From positions 7,796,550 to 7,860,549 of the forward strand of contig CM030931.1 of the NCBI GenBank assembly GCA_018136815.1: a DNA stretch of 64,000 nt, in the 5' to 3' direction. Made by a program: the position numbers and the translations under genes. The notes beneath the pieces are model-generated. The model was not told where the DNA came from. It saw only the letters and a list, made by a program, of their open reading frames with translations, and did no database searches. Within the stretch, counting starts at the first letter, position 1. The number at the start of each line of letters is the position of its first letter. Of the stretch, positions 31,952-41,968 are shown one piece after another. This stretch comes from Isochrysis galbana (Eukaryota; Haptophyta; Isochrysidales; Isochrysidaceae).

Positions 31952-32712
31952 AAAAAAAACCCTTCTAACATTCTTACCGCTCTCGCGGCGAATGGAACCA
32001 CTACCTACTACACGTAGCACGTAGCATACTTTCTACATCCCCACTCCCCCGGCCCTTCTCCCCCCGCCATAAGGCGGCTCCCCCCGTGCACTACTAGGGG
32101 GATAGGGGTGAAGGGCTTAGATATGGTCCGGTGGCCCGCGCCCCCCCCCGGTGATCATTCCCCCCCTTCCTCCTGTGTCTCCGAGTGGGCGGCCTACTCT
32201 GTCCCGACTTATCCTGTAAACAGGTGCGGGACTTACCAATTTTTCGGTGAGCGGAGCTCTCGCTCGCGCCCACCCCCTTCTCCGCGCTCTCTCTCCCCTC
32301 TCCTGCGGCACGCGCGATGGCGCGCCTGCGGCAGGCCTGCAGCTGCCCTCTGGCGGCCCCTGGAGGCTCCTGGAGGCCAGCTCAGGGGGCAGAGGAGGCT
32401 GGGGCTGGGTCCTGGCCTCCCCTGCCTCTCCCTCGCTGGCGCTCCTGGGCCTCTGGGGCCCCCACTCTGCACCTGTCTGCCTGTCGACCAGGGGGGGAGG
32501 GGGGGTTGGAGCGATGGGCTGGCCACGACAGGCCAGGACGAGCGAGGCAGGCGTGCCTGCCAGGGAGAGAGTGGGTCAGCAGGGCAGTGGCCTCCTGGCA
32601 AGCCATCAGGCGTGCCAGGAGGATGAGTGGTTCCTCCCCCATGGCAGGGGAGGAGTGGAGAGAGGGGGGGGCTCGTGCCCCCCCATGGGGCAACCAAGTA
32701 TAAACTTAGTTG
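31952..32712. mobile_element. Family B full copy (SINE-like retroposon) with 16-bp target duplication
   Basis: 761 bp flanked by CAAACATTCCTGACTA at 31936-31951 and 32713-32728. Left end A8 then CCCTTCTAACATTCTTACCG; right end AAGTATAAACTTAGTTG. The left end resembles the 3' ends of the LINEs at 13542 and 35451, suggesting LINE-dependent movement. No ORF of interest and no tRNA-like promoter boxes found. A second full copy is at 42423-43204. Confidence 0.8.
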
Positions 32713-32728
32713 CAAACATTCCTGACTA

Positions 32729-33186
32729 GCTCGCCGCAGAGGTCTACCTGCGCGCGACGAAATCACGCTTGCTATGGGCAACTTAACTCGGGCTCCAGTG
32801 GCCCTTTCGCGCGCTGCCAATGCGACCCACAGTGGGGGACATGGCGCGCGGCAACGGCTGCGGTCACTGCTCACTGCGGTAAAGAGTCAAAAGAGTTATT
32901 GAGTAAATTTCATCCGCATGTCTGATAATCTACCTTTCTGCTGCCGTCTGCTGGTTGCCGTCTCGCCCAAATCCAAATCCAGTGACACCAACCATATCTG
33001 GCCATATTGAGATTGACTTTGATGAAGTGGGCAAATACGAATGGCCATGGACAGCTCTCTCTCGAGAGTGTGCAGCGAAACGCAGCAATAGAAAGCGAAC
33101 GAACAGACAAGTCTCACTTATGTGATAGAGGAGCCGTGCAGCATTGCCGCTAGCCTATGTAGAACACAACAGGCCTGCGCCTTGCT
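32729..33186. other. Intergenic stretch, nothing recognised
   Basis: No gene, repeat or RNA recognised between the family B element and the small ORF that follows. Confidence 0.5.
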
Positions 33187-33570
33187 CTAATGGCTCCAAG
33201 CCAATATGTGTGAATCTGTGACGTTTGTGCAGTATTCATGTTTGGATAGGACTGTGCTCGAGTCGCAGTTGGTCCATTGGTGGAGAAAATCTCGAACCGC
33301 CATTTTGATCATCACGAGCACGATGCCCAGCACGATGACTCCCAGCATAAACCGCTCAAACGGTCCCATCGCGCCTGCTTCGGTGTCGGTGGCGCTCTGG
33401 CGTGGAGAGGAGTCGTCAAGGATGAGCTCGGAATCGGAGTCGTCATCTCTGGGCTGGGGCGGCTCGGAGCAGATGTGCTGGAACTGCGTGCTCGCCCGCT
33501 GCGAGCGGCAGCTCGCGCGCGGCGAGATGCGTGGTGCCGACAGGGTTTCCGGTGCGCAGCAGCCGTGGAG
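33187..33570 (-). CDS. Possible small membrane protein, unrecognised
   Basis: A reverse-strand frame reads an acidic segment (DDDSDSELILDDSSPRQ), then GAMGPFERFMLGVIVLGIVLV as a clear hydrophobic span and a short polar tail ending at TAG near 33187. The only methionine near the start is at 33369; the upstream part stays open to about 33570 with no ATG, so a 5' exon may be missing. A tail-anchored topology is possible. I do not recognise the family. Confidence 0.3.
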   Translation of the reverse strand, partial: LHGCCAPETLSAPRISPRASCRSQRASTQFQHICSEPPQPRDDDSDSELILDDSSPRQSATDTEAGAMGPFERFMLGVIVLGIVLVMIKMAVRDFLHQWTNCDSSTVLSKHEYCTNVTDSHILAWSH

Positions 33571-34381
33571 GGCCGGCGCGGAGGGGGGGGGGGGGGGGGA
33601 AGAGAGCGAGGGCGGGCAGCCCGTTGTCGTCTCGCACTCTAAAAAAAAACTCCCCCCCTTGCGCGTGCCTCACTCTCACGGCTCATGGGCGAGCAGTGAG
33701 CAGTGTTGTATTCAAGCCAGTTTGGCATGAGACATGAATATTTCGTTATGGGCGCGATCCTTCTTCGCTACAGACCGTCTTCTGTGTTTGGCGTGGTCGC
33801 GCAACGCATGCAGATTCGGACTCTCCCTGGGCTCAAGTTCTAGTTCGCCGATCTTCGTCTCAAATTCGATTGAGTTTTATATTTGTTGTTATTACGGTAT
33901 AATTGTCTCGACTCTTTTAAGGCAAGAAATGGAGATGGTAGAAATTGGCCCCCTTGTCGCATTCGCGAGCCTCTGCAGGCTATTTCGCTAATTCTCCGCT
34001 CTACCGTTATAACCGCGATGGTAAATCGTCAATCCTCGTTCTGCGCTTCTATCAATCACTACACTTGATTTATTGTAATGTTGGCCTACTCCCATTATAT
34101 CCACGCACAGGCGCACAGGGCGGCGCCATCACATATCATTCGAGGCTTCTCCTTCATCTTCCCTCCTCCCCTGAGTCTCTCCTCCCCTCCCGCCCTCTTC
34201 CCTTCCTCGCTCCCTCCCTCCTCCTCTCTGTCTCTATCTCGCTCTCTCCATCTCTCTATCATCCCTCTCTTTCTCTCTCCCTCCCCCCCTCCCCCCCCTT
34301 CTTTCTCTCTTTCTCTCGTTATTCACGCCTCCTCGAGCTGTTCAAGGAGTCCCCTCGAGTCCCACTTAGGGAAGAGCACCC
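33571..34381. other. Upstream region of the plastid-type gene
   Basis: 33580-33600 G tract; 34140-34330 a CT-rich tract directly before the start at 34382. Otherwise unassigned. Confidence 0.5.
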
Positions 34382-35058
34382 ATGAGGGCTCTGCTGATTG
34401 CCTCCACCCTTTGCCTCGCCCAGGGCTTCCACGTGGGCGTGCACCCGGCTGGCGCGGTCAGCCGCGCGAGGAGCGTGAGCATGCGTAGCTGGACCGCTGC
34501 CGACATGCAGTTTGCCTCGCTCCCCCTGCCCGAGGAGGTGGAGAGCCTGCTGAGCGCTGACACCGACCGCAAGACGACCAGCCAGATGTGGGCCGCCTTC
34601 AGTAAGTGCTACGAGACGGAGGACGAGGCGGTGGAGGCGGCCAAGCGGAACACAGGCACTATCCTCCCCTACCTCAACTCGCCAAGCAATATTATCGGCT
34701 CCTACGCGTATATTGTTGAAGAGCTGGGACTCGAGCAAGCGCGAGAGGTCTGCAAGCAGAACCCTGGCGTCCTGCAGTGCGACCCGCGCGCGTTGCGGCA
34801 GACTTCGGGCGAGGAGATCGCGCGGGCTGCCAAGGTGGTGGACAACTTCGAGCGGCTCAAACTCCCTCCTGCGGTGAGTGCAGCGCCTAGTCTGCCCTGA
34901 TCTTGCCTGGCTTCTCTTGAGCTGACAATGAGCCTCTCCACTCATAGATTCGCAACAATCTGGACAAGGTCCTTTTTTTTACTGGAGCAGGCATCGTAGC
35001 CAAACGCCTGCTGATTGACTGCGTCGATCGCGCATGCGGAGGCTCGCCGCTACCGTAG
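34382..35058 (+). CDS. Probable plastid-targeted protein of unknown function
   Basis: Two exons, 34382-34873 and 34948-35058, with a 74-bp GT-AG intron (GTGAGT...CTCATAG); 200 residues. The N-terminus MRALLIASTLCLAQG is a signal peptide, and cleavage before FHVGVHPAG would leave Phe at +1, as in bipartite leaders of red-lineage secondary plastids; an Arg/Ser-rich transit segment follows. The mature part contains MWAAFSKCYETEDEAVEAAK, NTGTILPYLNSPSNIIGSYA, LGLEQAREVCKQNPGVLQCD and, after the intron, a moderately hydrophobic stretch (VLFFTGAGIVAKRLLI). The N-P-G-V-L motif recalls mTERF-type helical repeats, but only one is present. Function unknown; a thylakoid or envelope location is plausible. 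Confidence 0.75.
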
Positions 35059-35366
35059 GGCTCTACCACTAGTTGATCCTAGCCAATGAGATTATGCAAC
35101 AAGTGAGAATGTGTCTGCACCATGGGCCGGTGCTACTACCTGTGTCCATCATAGTCCATCAAAAGATTTCGCCTCATGGCGTGAATGAAGGTTTATGAAT
35201 CCTCCACATTAGTGACACGACGACATGACAGCGGAGCGATCTTTAAGAATATTGAGCTGCGCTAGTCGTAGCCATTCTTGTGGCTTCATCAACACTCACT
35301 GTGTTGTGTGTTGCCGGCGCAAGACCGGCATCCACTGAGCCGCCATTGCACCGGCAATGCCCACAT
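35059..35366. other. Intergenic stretch, nothing recognised
   Basis: 3' flank of the plastid-type gene; no repeats or ORFs recognised. Confidence 0.5.
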
Positions 35367-35450
35367 ATAAAACAACTGAGCGTTAGTACCACTACTCCCA
35401 CTAGCCCGGTACTATCACGACACCCCTCAGCGCACTTGCCCGCACGCCTT
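35367..35450 (+). repeat. Repeat family D copy
   Basis: 84 bp from ATAAAACAACTGAGCG to CTTGCCCGCACGCCTT, almost identical to 63245-63328; a diverged relative lies at about 52109-52190. The LINE at 35451 begins exactly at its end. Confidence 0.85.
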
Positions 35451-37756
35451 AAAAAAAAACCTTTTAATATTCTCGCCACGCGCGCGGCACCGGCTTTCGT
35501 TTCTGTAGCCACGCCCTCCTCCTTCCCACTCCCTAACTTCCCGCCTTGCGGCAACTCCCCTTGTGCTCTACGTCGGGGCTCAGGTTGTTGGGGGGGGTCA
35601 GGTTGGGCGGGGTGCACTTGTCCCCAGCGAAGGTACTCGCCTCCCTCCTGGTTCGCTGAGTGACATGTTTCTTTCCGTTGTTGTGTGAGCGTCGTGTCGT
35701 CGTTGGTTTTTCTGTTATCGTTCTGTCTTCTCGTGCCCTAAGTCCATTCGGGGCGAAGTATAGTTGGGTCCTAGGCGAGGCGTTCGGCAAGGCCGAGCGC
35801 TTCTGCTACTAGGCCGAGGTTATCGCTCATTCTCAAGCGGCCTTTGACATCTTCTATGAAGGTAGGAGCGCTGAGCTCCACCGGAGTTTTGATTTTAGGT
35901 TTCCTTCCTTGGGCCGCCTTACGCGTTCTCGCGGTGTTGTGGAGGCTCGGCGTAGCTCGGCCTCTCACCAGGGTGGTAAATCTCATGAGCGTTGCTTCTA
36001 GAGTTGGTATATAGTGGAAGTTGTATGACTCGAACTCTACTTTATAAAAGTCTTTAATTATGTGTTTCCATGCTATTATGTAGAGGGTCTTCAGGCTATC
36101 AGGGGTGGTAGCGCCGGGATATGCAAATAGCCTGTCTTTGACTTTTTGTGTGCGCGACCTATTTGGGCGAGGCGTGTAGTTGGTAAGGGTGTCTATGGTT
36201 TCGAATATTTTCTTCGTCGCGGGGCACCATGCTAAGTGGCACGAATCTTCGCGGTGGCGGCGGCATAGTCGGCACATATTCGTGTGGCTTTTCGCAAATC
36301 TGTTTCTAGTGCCGATTCTTCTGTGGGTGATATGTTTAAAATGTGGGTGTTTGTCTTCATGTGTGAGCAGCGGGAGTGTGTATAGCCTTGCTATGTGTTT
36401 CCATTCTTCTTTCGTGACATCTAGGCGTTTATCCCATGCAAGCTTCGCCGCTTGTGGGGCGTTCTTCGCGGTTGTTTTGAGCGCGGCTCGCGTAATGTCC
36501 GAGACCGCGATTGCGTCAAGCGCGAGTTTGCCTTTTTGCATAGCGTACTCGTCCGCTAGGGGGTATTCCATGTATCTCGGTCCTTTGTATCCGCCTTCCC
36601 ATCGGGCCGGCGTGTGGTAGCGTTGAATCTCTCCGGCGTCCGCCACTCCTCCGGTGGCGGATATTTCTCCTAGGTAGTCCGTGTCCGTATGTAGCCATAT
36701 ATTGTTGAGTTTGCTGATGTAGCGCTCGTCCTCAGAGACCTTAATCTGTTCGTGTGTCGGGGTCTCCGTCGACCGGGGGTGGGCGTCTACTCCGTTTTCG
36801 TCTACGTCCGTTGTTTCCGAAGTCGGGCGTTCTCTCGATCGTCCGAGTACACTTATAGCGTGGCTGACTATCGCGTCCCAGGTGTTTAAAAACTCCTTCT
36901 TTTGGATGGTTCGACCTTCGTGTACGAACGTTTCGGGTAGTTGCTCGACATACGCCGAGCATTCTTCCTTGCTGTATGGCGTCGTAAGGGCGTCATCCTT
37001 GAATACGTTGTGGATTACATTGGTGTGTAAGGATTCCCACAGACGTGCCCAAGGGGCTCGTATCGCCGGAGGGGGAATGTGCGGGTTGTGCCATATGGGC
37101 TGCGACAGTGCGCCTTCCCTCGTGAGGAAGGACGGCCTTATGTCCATCTCTCTGAAGTTTGCAATGGCTTCCCTCCAAAAGATCGGGAGCGCGGGGTTTC
37201 CTTTAATGCTGCCCGTCAAGATTTTGATCGGGATCGTGGAGAGGACAGCACCCCTGCCCAGTCCGGTCCGGCAAAACCAGGCGTCCAATCCGTGTTTCCA
37301 TATTGCCTTCCTAGCATTAAGATAGTTTAGTATCCATTTAGCTTGGAGGGCCTTCACATGGGACGGCCAGTGTAGGAGTCCCAACCCCAATGTTCTGGTC
37401 GCGCTTTTGCCGTGCGATGTGGCGTAGTGCGGGCATCTAATCCACTTGTTTCTATTGTGTGTAAACGGGCTCGACCAAAGGACCGCATCCGCCGCCTTTT
37501 GAACTCGAGTGTGAAACCACTTGGGGGCGGCTAGCGTCTGTAACCAATATCTAGGCATACCGTATATTATGTAGTTGACTACCGTCGCTCTCCCAAAGAT
37601 CGTCATGTAGTTGGTGGCCGGCGCTAGTTTCGCTACCTTTTCGTCGATTTTGTCGGCTAGTTTCGACCAGAAGGGCTTGAGGGCCTCTGGCGCGCCCAAT
37701 GGGACGCCCAAGATGGTTAGATATTCGTCGTTGTCTGTCCAATTATATTTTCGCAT
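35451..37756 (-). mobile_element. LINE remnant, 5'-truncated
   Basis: The 3' end is at 35451 (A9 on the + strand, T9 in sense), abutting repeat D. The ORF occupies 35771-37756 and the family sequence stops at 37756, where a methyltransferase frame on the other strand begins. No matching target duplication found on the right. Confidence 0.7.
35771..37756 (-). CDS. LINE ORF2 fragment: end of reverse transcriptase and zf-RVT region
   Basis: 661 residues, uninterrupted. It begins inside the RT thumb region (NWTDNDEYLTILGVPLG, like the YLG-PLG motif of LINE RTs, and FGRATVVNYIIYGMPRYWLQ), lacks the palm with the catalytic Asp pair, and continues through a connection region to a zinc knuckle (HFKHITHRRIGTRNRFAKSH, CRLCRRHREDSCHLAWCP). 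The C-terminus has RTRKAAQGRKPKIKTP, related to the GRQPKKRID tails of other copies. 5'-truncated, so not autonomous. It is about 40-50% alike by eye to the 13542-15934 ORF in the shared part, so a different subfamily. Confidence 0.8.
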   Translation of the reverse strand: MRKYNWTDNDEYLTILGVPLGAPEALKPFWSKLADKIDEKVAKLAPATNYMTIFGRATVVNYIIYGMPRYWLQTLAAPKWFHTRVQKAADAVLWSSPFTHNRNKWIRCPHYATSHGKSATRTLGLGLLHWPSHVKALQAKWILNYLNARKAIWKHGLDAWFCRTGLGRGAVLSTIPIKILTGSIKGNPALPIFWREAIANFREMDIRPSFLTREGALSQPIWHNPHIPPPAIRAPWARLWESLHTNVIHNVFKDDALTTPYSKEECSAYVEQLPETFVHEGRTIQKKEFLNTWDAIVSHAISVLGRSRERPTSETTDVDENGVDAHPRSTETPTHEQIKVSEDERYISKLNNIWLHTDTDYLGEISATGGVADAGEIQRYHTPARWEGGYKGPRYMEYPLADEYAMQKGKLALDAIAVSDITRAALKTTAKNAPQAAKLAWDKRLDVTKEEWKHIARLYTLPLLTHEDKHPHFKHITHRRIGTRNRFAKSHTNMCRLCRRHREDSCHLAWCPATKKIFETIDTLTNYTPRPNRSRTQKVKDRLFAYPGATTPDSLKTLYIIAWKHIIKDFYKVEFESYNFHYIPTLEATLMRFTTLVRGRATPSLHNTARTRKAAQGRKPKIKTPVELSAPTFIEDVKGRLRMSDNLGLVAEALGLAERLA

Positions 37757-37757
37757 A

Positions 37758-38891
37758 TCCCATGGGGCTGACGGGCTTCAGCCGTGCGACCTGTTTCCGT
37801 CCGAAGTCGATTACGTTCCCCACTTCGACGGGGATGCCGATCTCGTCCAAGACCTTGGTTGGGACCTGATTATCGCGCACCCGCCGTGCACCTATCTCTC
37901 GAACGCTGGCCTGAGGTGGATCCATTCCAACCCGCAGCGCATGTCCGATACGATCTCTGCCGCGGCTCAATTTCGCCGTCGCTTGAACGCCAGGGCTCCG
38001 TTCCTGGCGGTGGAAAACCCGAAGATGCACCACTACGCCGAATCGCTACTCGGAGGTCGCGAAGCTACGCAATACGTCCATCCATGGCAACATGGGACGG
38101 GACACACTAAGGCTACGGGGCTCTACCTTTCGCCTAGCCTTCCCCCGCTCGTGCCGACTTGCGTTGTTCCTGGTCGCGAGCGCGCAATGGCAAACCTCCC
38201 TATGTCTCCTCATCGCAGCGTGATGCGCAGCCGCACCTACGTGGGCATCGCCGGTGCGATGGCGATGCAGTGGATGCCCGTCGTTTTGGACTATTGCCGC
38301 CGTACTCCTTCTCGTCCGGCCACGTCCGCCGCCTCTCTCCTATCTCAAGCGCGCGATCGACAATCCAGCCAAGTGGCTCAGGCTGGTTCCAGTTCCAATT
38401 CCGAGCCTTCGAATGTTTCGAGCGTCGCCGCGATCGATAGGGAGTGGCGGCCGTGGCTAGGGTCGCCCCGCTCGCCGTTGTTACCCGTCCGTCCCGCTCG
38501 GATGATTCGCAAGGTCCGCAACCGCTGGCGTGTATGGACGGCGGTACGCGGTGCGCAAGGCTCGATCTCGTATGCCTGGCTGCCGTTGTCTCCGTCGCTA
38601 GCGTCGGCTCTCGACGCAGAAGTCCGCCTTCACTCGTCCGCGGTAGAGGAGGAGCCGTTGCCGATCCTTGCTCCCTCTCCCCCTCCCACGTCCTCGTCGC
38701 CGTTCGTGCCGATGCCTCCGCTCTTGGAGACATGTGCCTCCGTTTCTTTCCCGGACACATTTACTCCAGAGGCCCCGGGAGTTTTTTATGGGCTTTGGGG
38801 GACGGTCAAAAAATGCAGCCCCCCCCACATGTTAGTAGTTATAAATCAGTGTTTGACCGCCCTATCCTGCACTGCGCCGTGTCAGGGCTAG
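37758..38891 (+). pseudogene. Phage-type DNA cytosine methyltransferase, N-terminally truncated
   Basis: The frame is open across the LINE junction, but protein-like sequence starts near 37770. CDLFPSEV, GWDLIIAHPPCTYLSNAGLR (PPC loop), FLAVENPKMHHYAE (ENP motif), YVHPWQHGTGHTKATGLYL, LPPLVPT and RSRTYVGIAGAMAMQW follow the order of a phage/bacterial DNA cytosine methyltransferase-like family. The N-terminal SAM-binding segment (CEFSG-V-R-AF type) is missing, cut at the LINE boundary. The downstream ~200 residues (Ser/Pro-rich with a basic IRKVRNRWRVWTAV part) are not part of the family, and the end runs into repeat C (38772-38866). Probably a captured or transposon-borne gene that was truncated. 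Confidence 0.6.
38772..38866 (+). repeat. Repeat family C copy
   Basis: CCCGGGAGTTTTTTATGGGC...GGTCAAAAAATGCAGCCCCC...GTTTGACCGCCCTA, matching 1598-1705. It supplies the last codons of the methyltransferase frame. Confidence 0.75.
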
Positions 38892-39271
38892 TTTTTCTAG
38901 TGTGATGGTTATGAAAGGGGAAGGGGGCCCTGGGAGCTTTCCTCACCTTACCTACCTCCTTGTCCCGGGCGCCGCTTGTATGTGTATGTCGTGATGCTGT
39001 TGTCGTGACTAGGCGACCTCCTGACTCCTAACTCTAGCCGGATCGTGCCAATTATTTCTCTTATTTTGTAAAATGTTGTACTTATAAATGATGACCTAAT
39101 ATCAGGTATCAAGGTTGATGGACCTTGTATCATGATATCAGGACCTAATATTAGGCTGATGGAGCAACTAGGGAGCACTCAATTGTCGCGAAGCACCTTC
39201 AAAGGTGCTTCTTGTGCCGCCGCTTGAGAGATAATATATCATAAGTCACTTTTCATCGCCCTATATAAAAG
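38892..39271. other. Intergenic stretch with an AT-rich imperfect hairpin
   Basis: About 39092-39147 can fold on itself (CCTAATATCAGGTATCAAGGT against ACCTTGTATCATGATATCAGG, a few mismatches). No gene seen. Confidence 0.45.
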
Positions 39272-39279
39272 ACTATGGA

Positions 39280-39819
39280 TTGGCCCCGGCCAGCTTTTTG
39301 CGTCCAACCTGCCCAAATTCCAAATTTCCTTCGAAAATGTTGGGGGTTTTGCACAGAGATTTTCGGATAGGGATAGGGCTGCCCCCATTTTTTCGTGAAA
39401 TTTTTAGTTTTGTTTTTGTTTGTGCTTCGAGTTTCGAGGCCCACCGGCCAGCACTGGCCACTGGCAATGGCAAGGGGCGAGGTGCGAGGAGTCACGCTTT
39501 CCGCGCGCGTGCCACGGTCACGATGCCTCAATCCATCGAGTCAGTGAGCCGATGAAGACGACCAGCGACCAGCTTATAGCTTATCGTAACCCGACGAAAT
39601 TCCAGGCAACCACTCCTTTCTCTCTCCCTCTCCCCTCTCCCCACCTCGCCCCGCCGGCGCCAGCGCCCCGCCCCGTGACCCCAAATTTCGCGTTGTCCCC
39701 TTGGCTTCCCGCTTCCCGCCCAAGTTTCGGTCAAATTCAAATTTCTCTCCCTCGAGCTAACCGCTAACCGCTAACCCAATTTTTTTCGAAAAAAATCACA
39801 AAAACCTGGCCGGGGCCAA
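39280..39819. mobile_element. Non-autonomous hAT-like DNA transposon
   Basis: 540 bp with inverted termini TTGGCCCCGGCCAG (14 bp perfect, then TTTTTG after one mismatch) flanked by an 8-bp duplication ACTATGGA at 39272-39279 and 39820-39827. No transposase. Superfamily is assigned from the 8-bp duplication only. Confidence 0.7.
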
Positions 39820-39827
39820 ACTATGGA

Positions 39828-40041
39828 CATTTGACATTTGATGGCTCATACCTCATATCTACAAGGCCGAGCGCGCGGCGAGACTATTCAGAAGTTTTTT
39901 TATGGCTCATACCGAGCCCGTCCCATAATCGACGGAACGTGACCTTACGAGTATCAACTTGCAACTTGCTAGGCTTTTCTTTTGTTTTCCATGGTGGTGT
40001 CTGGCTCGGACTGACGGCCGGCGCGAAGGAACCGTCTGCCG
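39828..40041. other. Upstream region of the SET gene
   Basis: About 200 bp between the transposon and the start codon; no clear motif. Confidence 0.4.
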
Positions 40042-41968
40042 ATGGCGCCGACGGCGCCTCTCGACGGCTACCTGGGGGCGCTCGCACGTGCGCAGGGGGT
40101 GGAGATTCGCGAGACGGAGCACAAGGGTCGCGCGCTCTACGCCGAGCGTCCCATCCGCGCGATGGAGCTCGTTCTGTGTGACCGGCCGCTCTGCTGGCTG
40201 CAGGCGTCGCCACAACGCTCACTGCTCATGTGTGCTGCCTGCGCCAGACCGCTCGGCTCTATGCGCGCGCAATTGAGCGGGCTGCTTGAAGCGCACGGGA
40301 TCGACACGACCCACCTTCCAGATCAGCTCCCAGTCCTCGACAACACGGCTGTCCGACCTGCGCTCCGTGTGCATGATGGCGAGGGGATGGCGGCCTGCTG
40401 GGCGTGCTCCGAGGAGTGTGCGGCGCGGCTGCGACTCGATCTCGCCGGCGGCCTTATCGATCATGGTGCGTGGACAAGGATGACTCGCCAACTTTCCGCC
40501 ACTGGGAACGACTTTCTCGTGCTTGCCGCTCAGCTGCTGCGAAGTGTGGTGGTGCTCTACGTCAGTTCACCGCCAAGTGTCCGAGCGGACGGATCATCCC
40601 ATTTGTGCCCGATGCTCGGCCTCGTCTCACCTGCCGAGCTGCAGGTCCACACCAGCACAGCCGAGCTCCAGGCTTCCCTTCGCGCCGTTCGCGCCTGCTT
40701 CCGACGCGCCATTGCTCGTTGGCCGGAGCTCGTCGGATGTCCGCCCTCGGGTTGCGCGAATCTTTGTGAAAGTGGCATCTTCAGCCTCCCAATGTGGAAG
40801 CGATGCGTGGGCGCGGTGCGCGCTAACGCAATCCGAGTGGCGGTGCCCTCCCCTCTCGTGCGCTTCATGGAATCCGTCGAGGCTCTGGAACCGTCTTCCG
40901 CTGAACGGGGTCTGTTGTGCGAGCAGCTGTGGCCTCTGCTGCTGCAAGCCCAAGAAACGCATGCCAGCAGCACCTCGGCCTCTGATGATGAGAACTCCAA
41001 GAACGACGGGGAAAATGCTGTCGAGCTGAGCGAAGGCTCGGCTGACAGCAGCCAGGTGCATGCATCTGATAGTGGTGACAGCGACAACGACGCTGAGGAC
41101 GATGAGCAGGTCCTCTTCTCTTGGGGTTCTGCACCCACAGTATCAAGTCTACCCGCAGGAGAAAGCACCTGCGCCGGCCCGAGCCAACGGCCGGCATCTC
41201 GATGTATCAGCTCGCGCCTCTTCCGTTCGCACGACGGGATTGCGATCTACCCGCTGTTGAGCATGGCGAACCACTCCTGTAGGCCAAATGCTCAGGTGTG
41301 CGCATACGTAGAGCCCGGCTCGCCATAGACAGGCTGTGTCATCGCGTAGTAGGAGATGCGATCTCCCGCCTCTGCGCGGTCACCGTTCCTTCCATCCCGG
41401 CTCGCACAGGTCGTCTACATCGATGACAACACAGCGCTTCTCATGGCCACAACTGACATTCTCGAAGGGGAGGAGGTGCGCTCGGCTCGATCGTCTGATT
41501 TGATATTGCCCGCGCCAACCGTTTGTCGACGTCCACCGCTCAACTCGTTGTTTATGAGCTTGTGGAAGGCTCGATAGCATCACGCCCATCATTTGTTTAT
41601 CGTAGGTCTGCATACAGTATGTCTCCCATCATCTGCCGTACTCGAAACGGCAGGCGGAGCTGGAGAGGCGATATGCTTTTCGATGTTCTTGCCTACTCTG
41701 TAAAATAGAGGGCCGTGGGGGCTTGCACGCAGAAGGAGGCGTGACAGAATCGTCAAAGGGCAACAGCTCGTGTGTCGTTAAACGAGAGACCCGCAGGTCG
41801 CAAGCCGGACGTGAGTACGAAACTGTGCGTATTGCCGGGTCGAGCCAAAGTGATAGCCTGCACGACGTCGGTCGTAGCAAAAGGGAAGGGGAGCCAAGAG
41901 TATCCCCTTTGAATGTACCAGCGAAGCGTACCTGCAGCAGGCAAGGGAGGGGGGAGAGAAGGCCATAA
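40042..41968 (+). CDS. SET domain protein with MYND-type zinc finger (SMYD-like)
   Basis: Three exons, 40042-41295, 41410-41475 and 41606-41968; phase-0 GT-AG introns of 114 and 130 bp; 560 residues. The N-terminal SET segment (GVEIRETEHKGRALYAERPI) is followed by Cys pairs CAACARPL...CWACSEECA fitting a MYND-like finger. An acidic Ser/Asp/Glu-rich insert (~315-375) precedes LLSMANHSCRPNAQV, the SET NHS-C-PN motif, then VVYIDDNTALLMATTDILEGEE, and after intron 2 QYVSHHLPYSKRQAELERRY and FRCSCLLC, a post-SET C-x-C-x2-C cluster. The split-SET architecture is that of SMYD/SET5 lysine methyltransferases, which act on histones or other proteins. The ATG at 40042 (gccgATGg) is well placed. Confidence 0.85.

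Noticed and set aside
37743-38033. Reverse 96-residue frame continuing the LINE upstream
   Set aside because: It is antisense to conserved methyltransferase motifs and has no LINE similarity.
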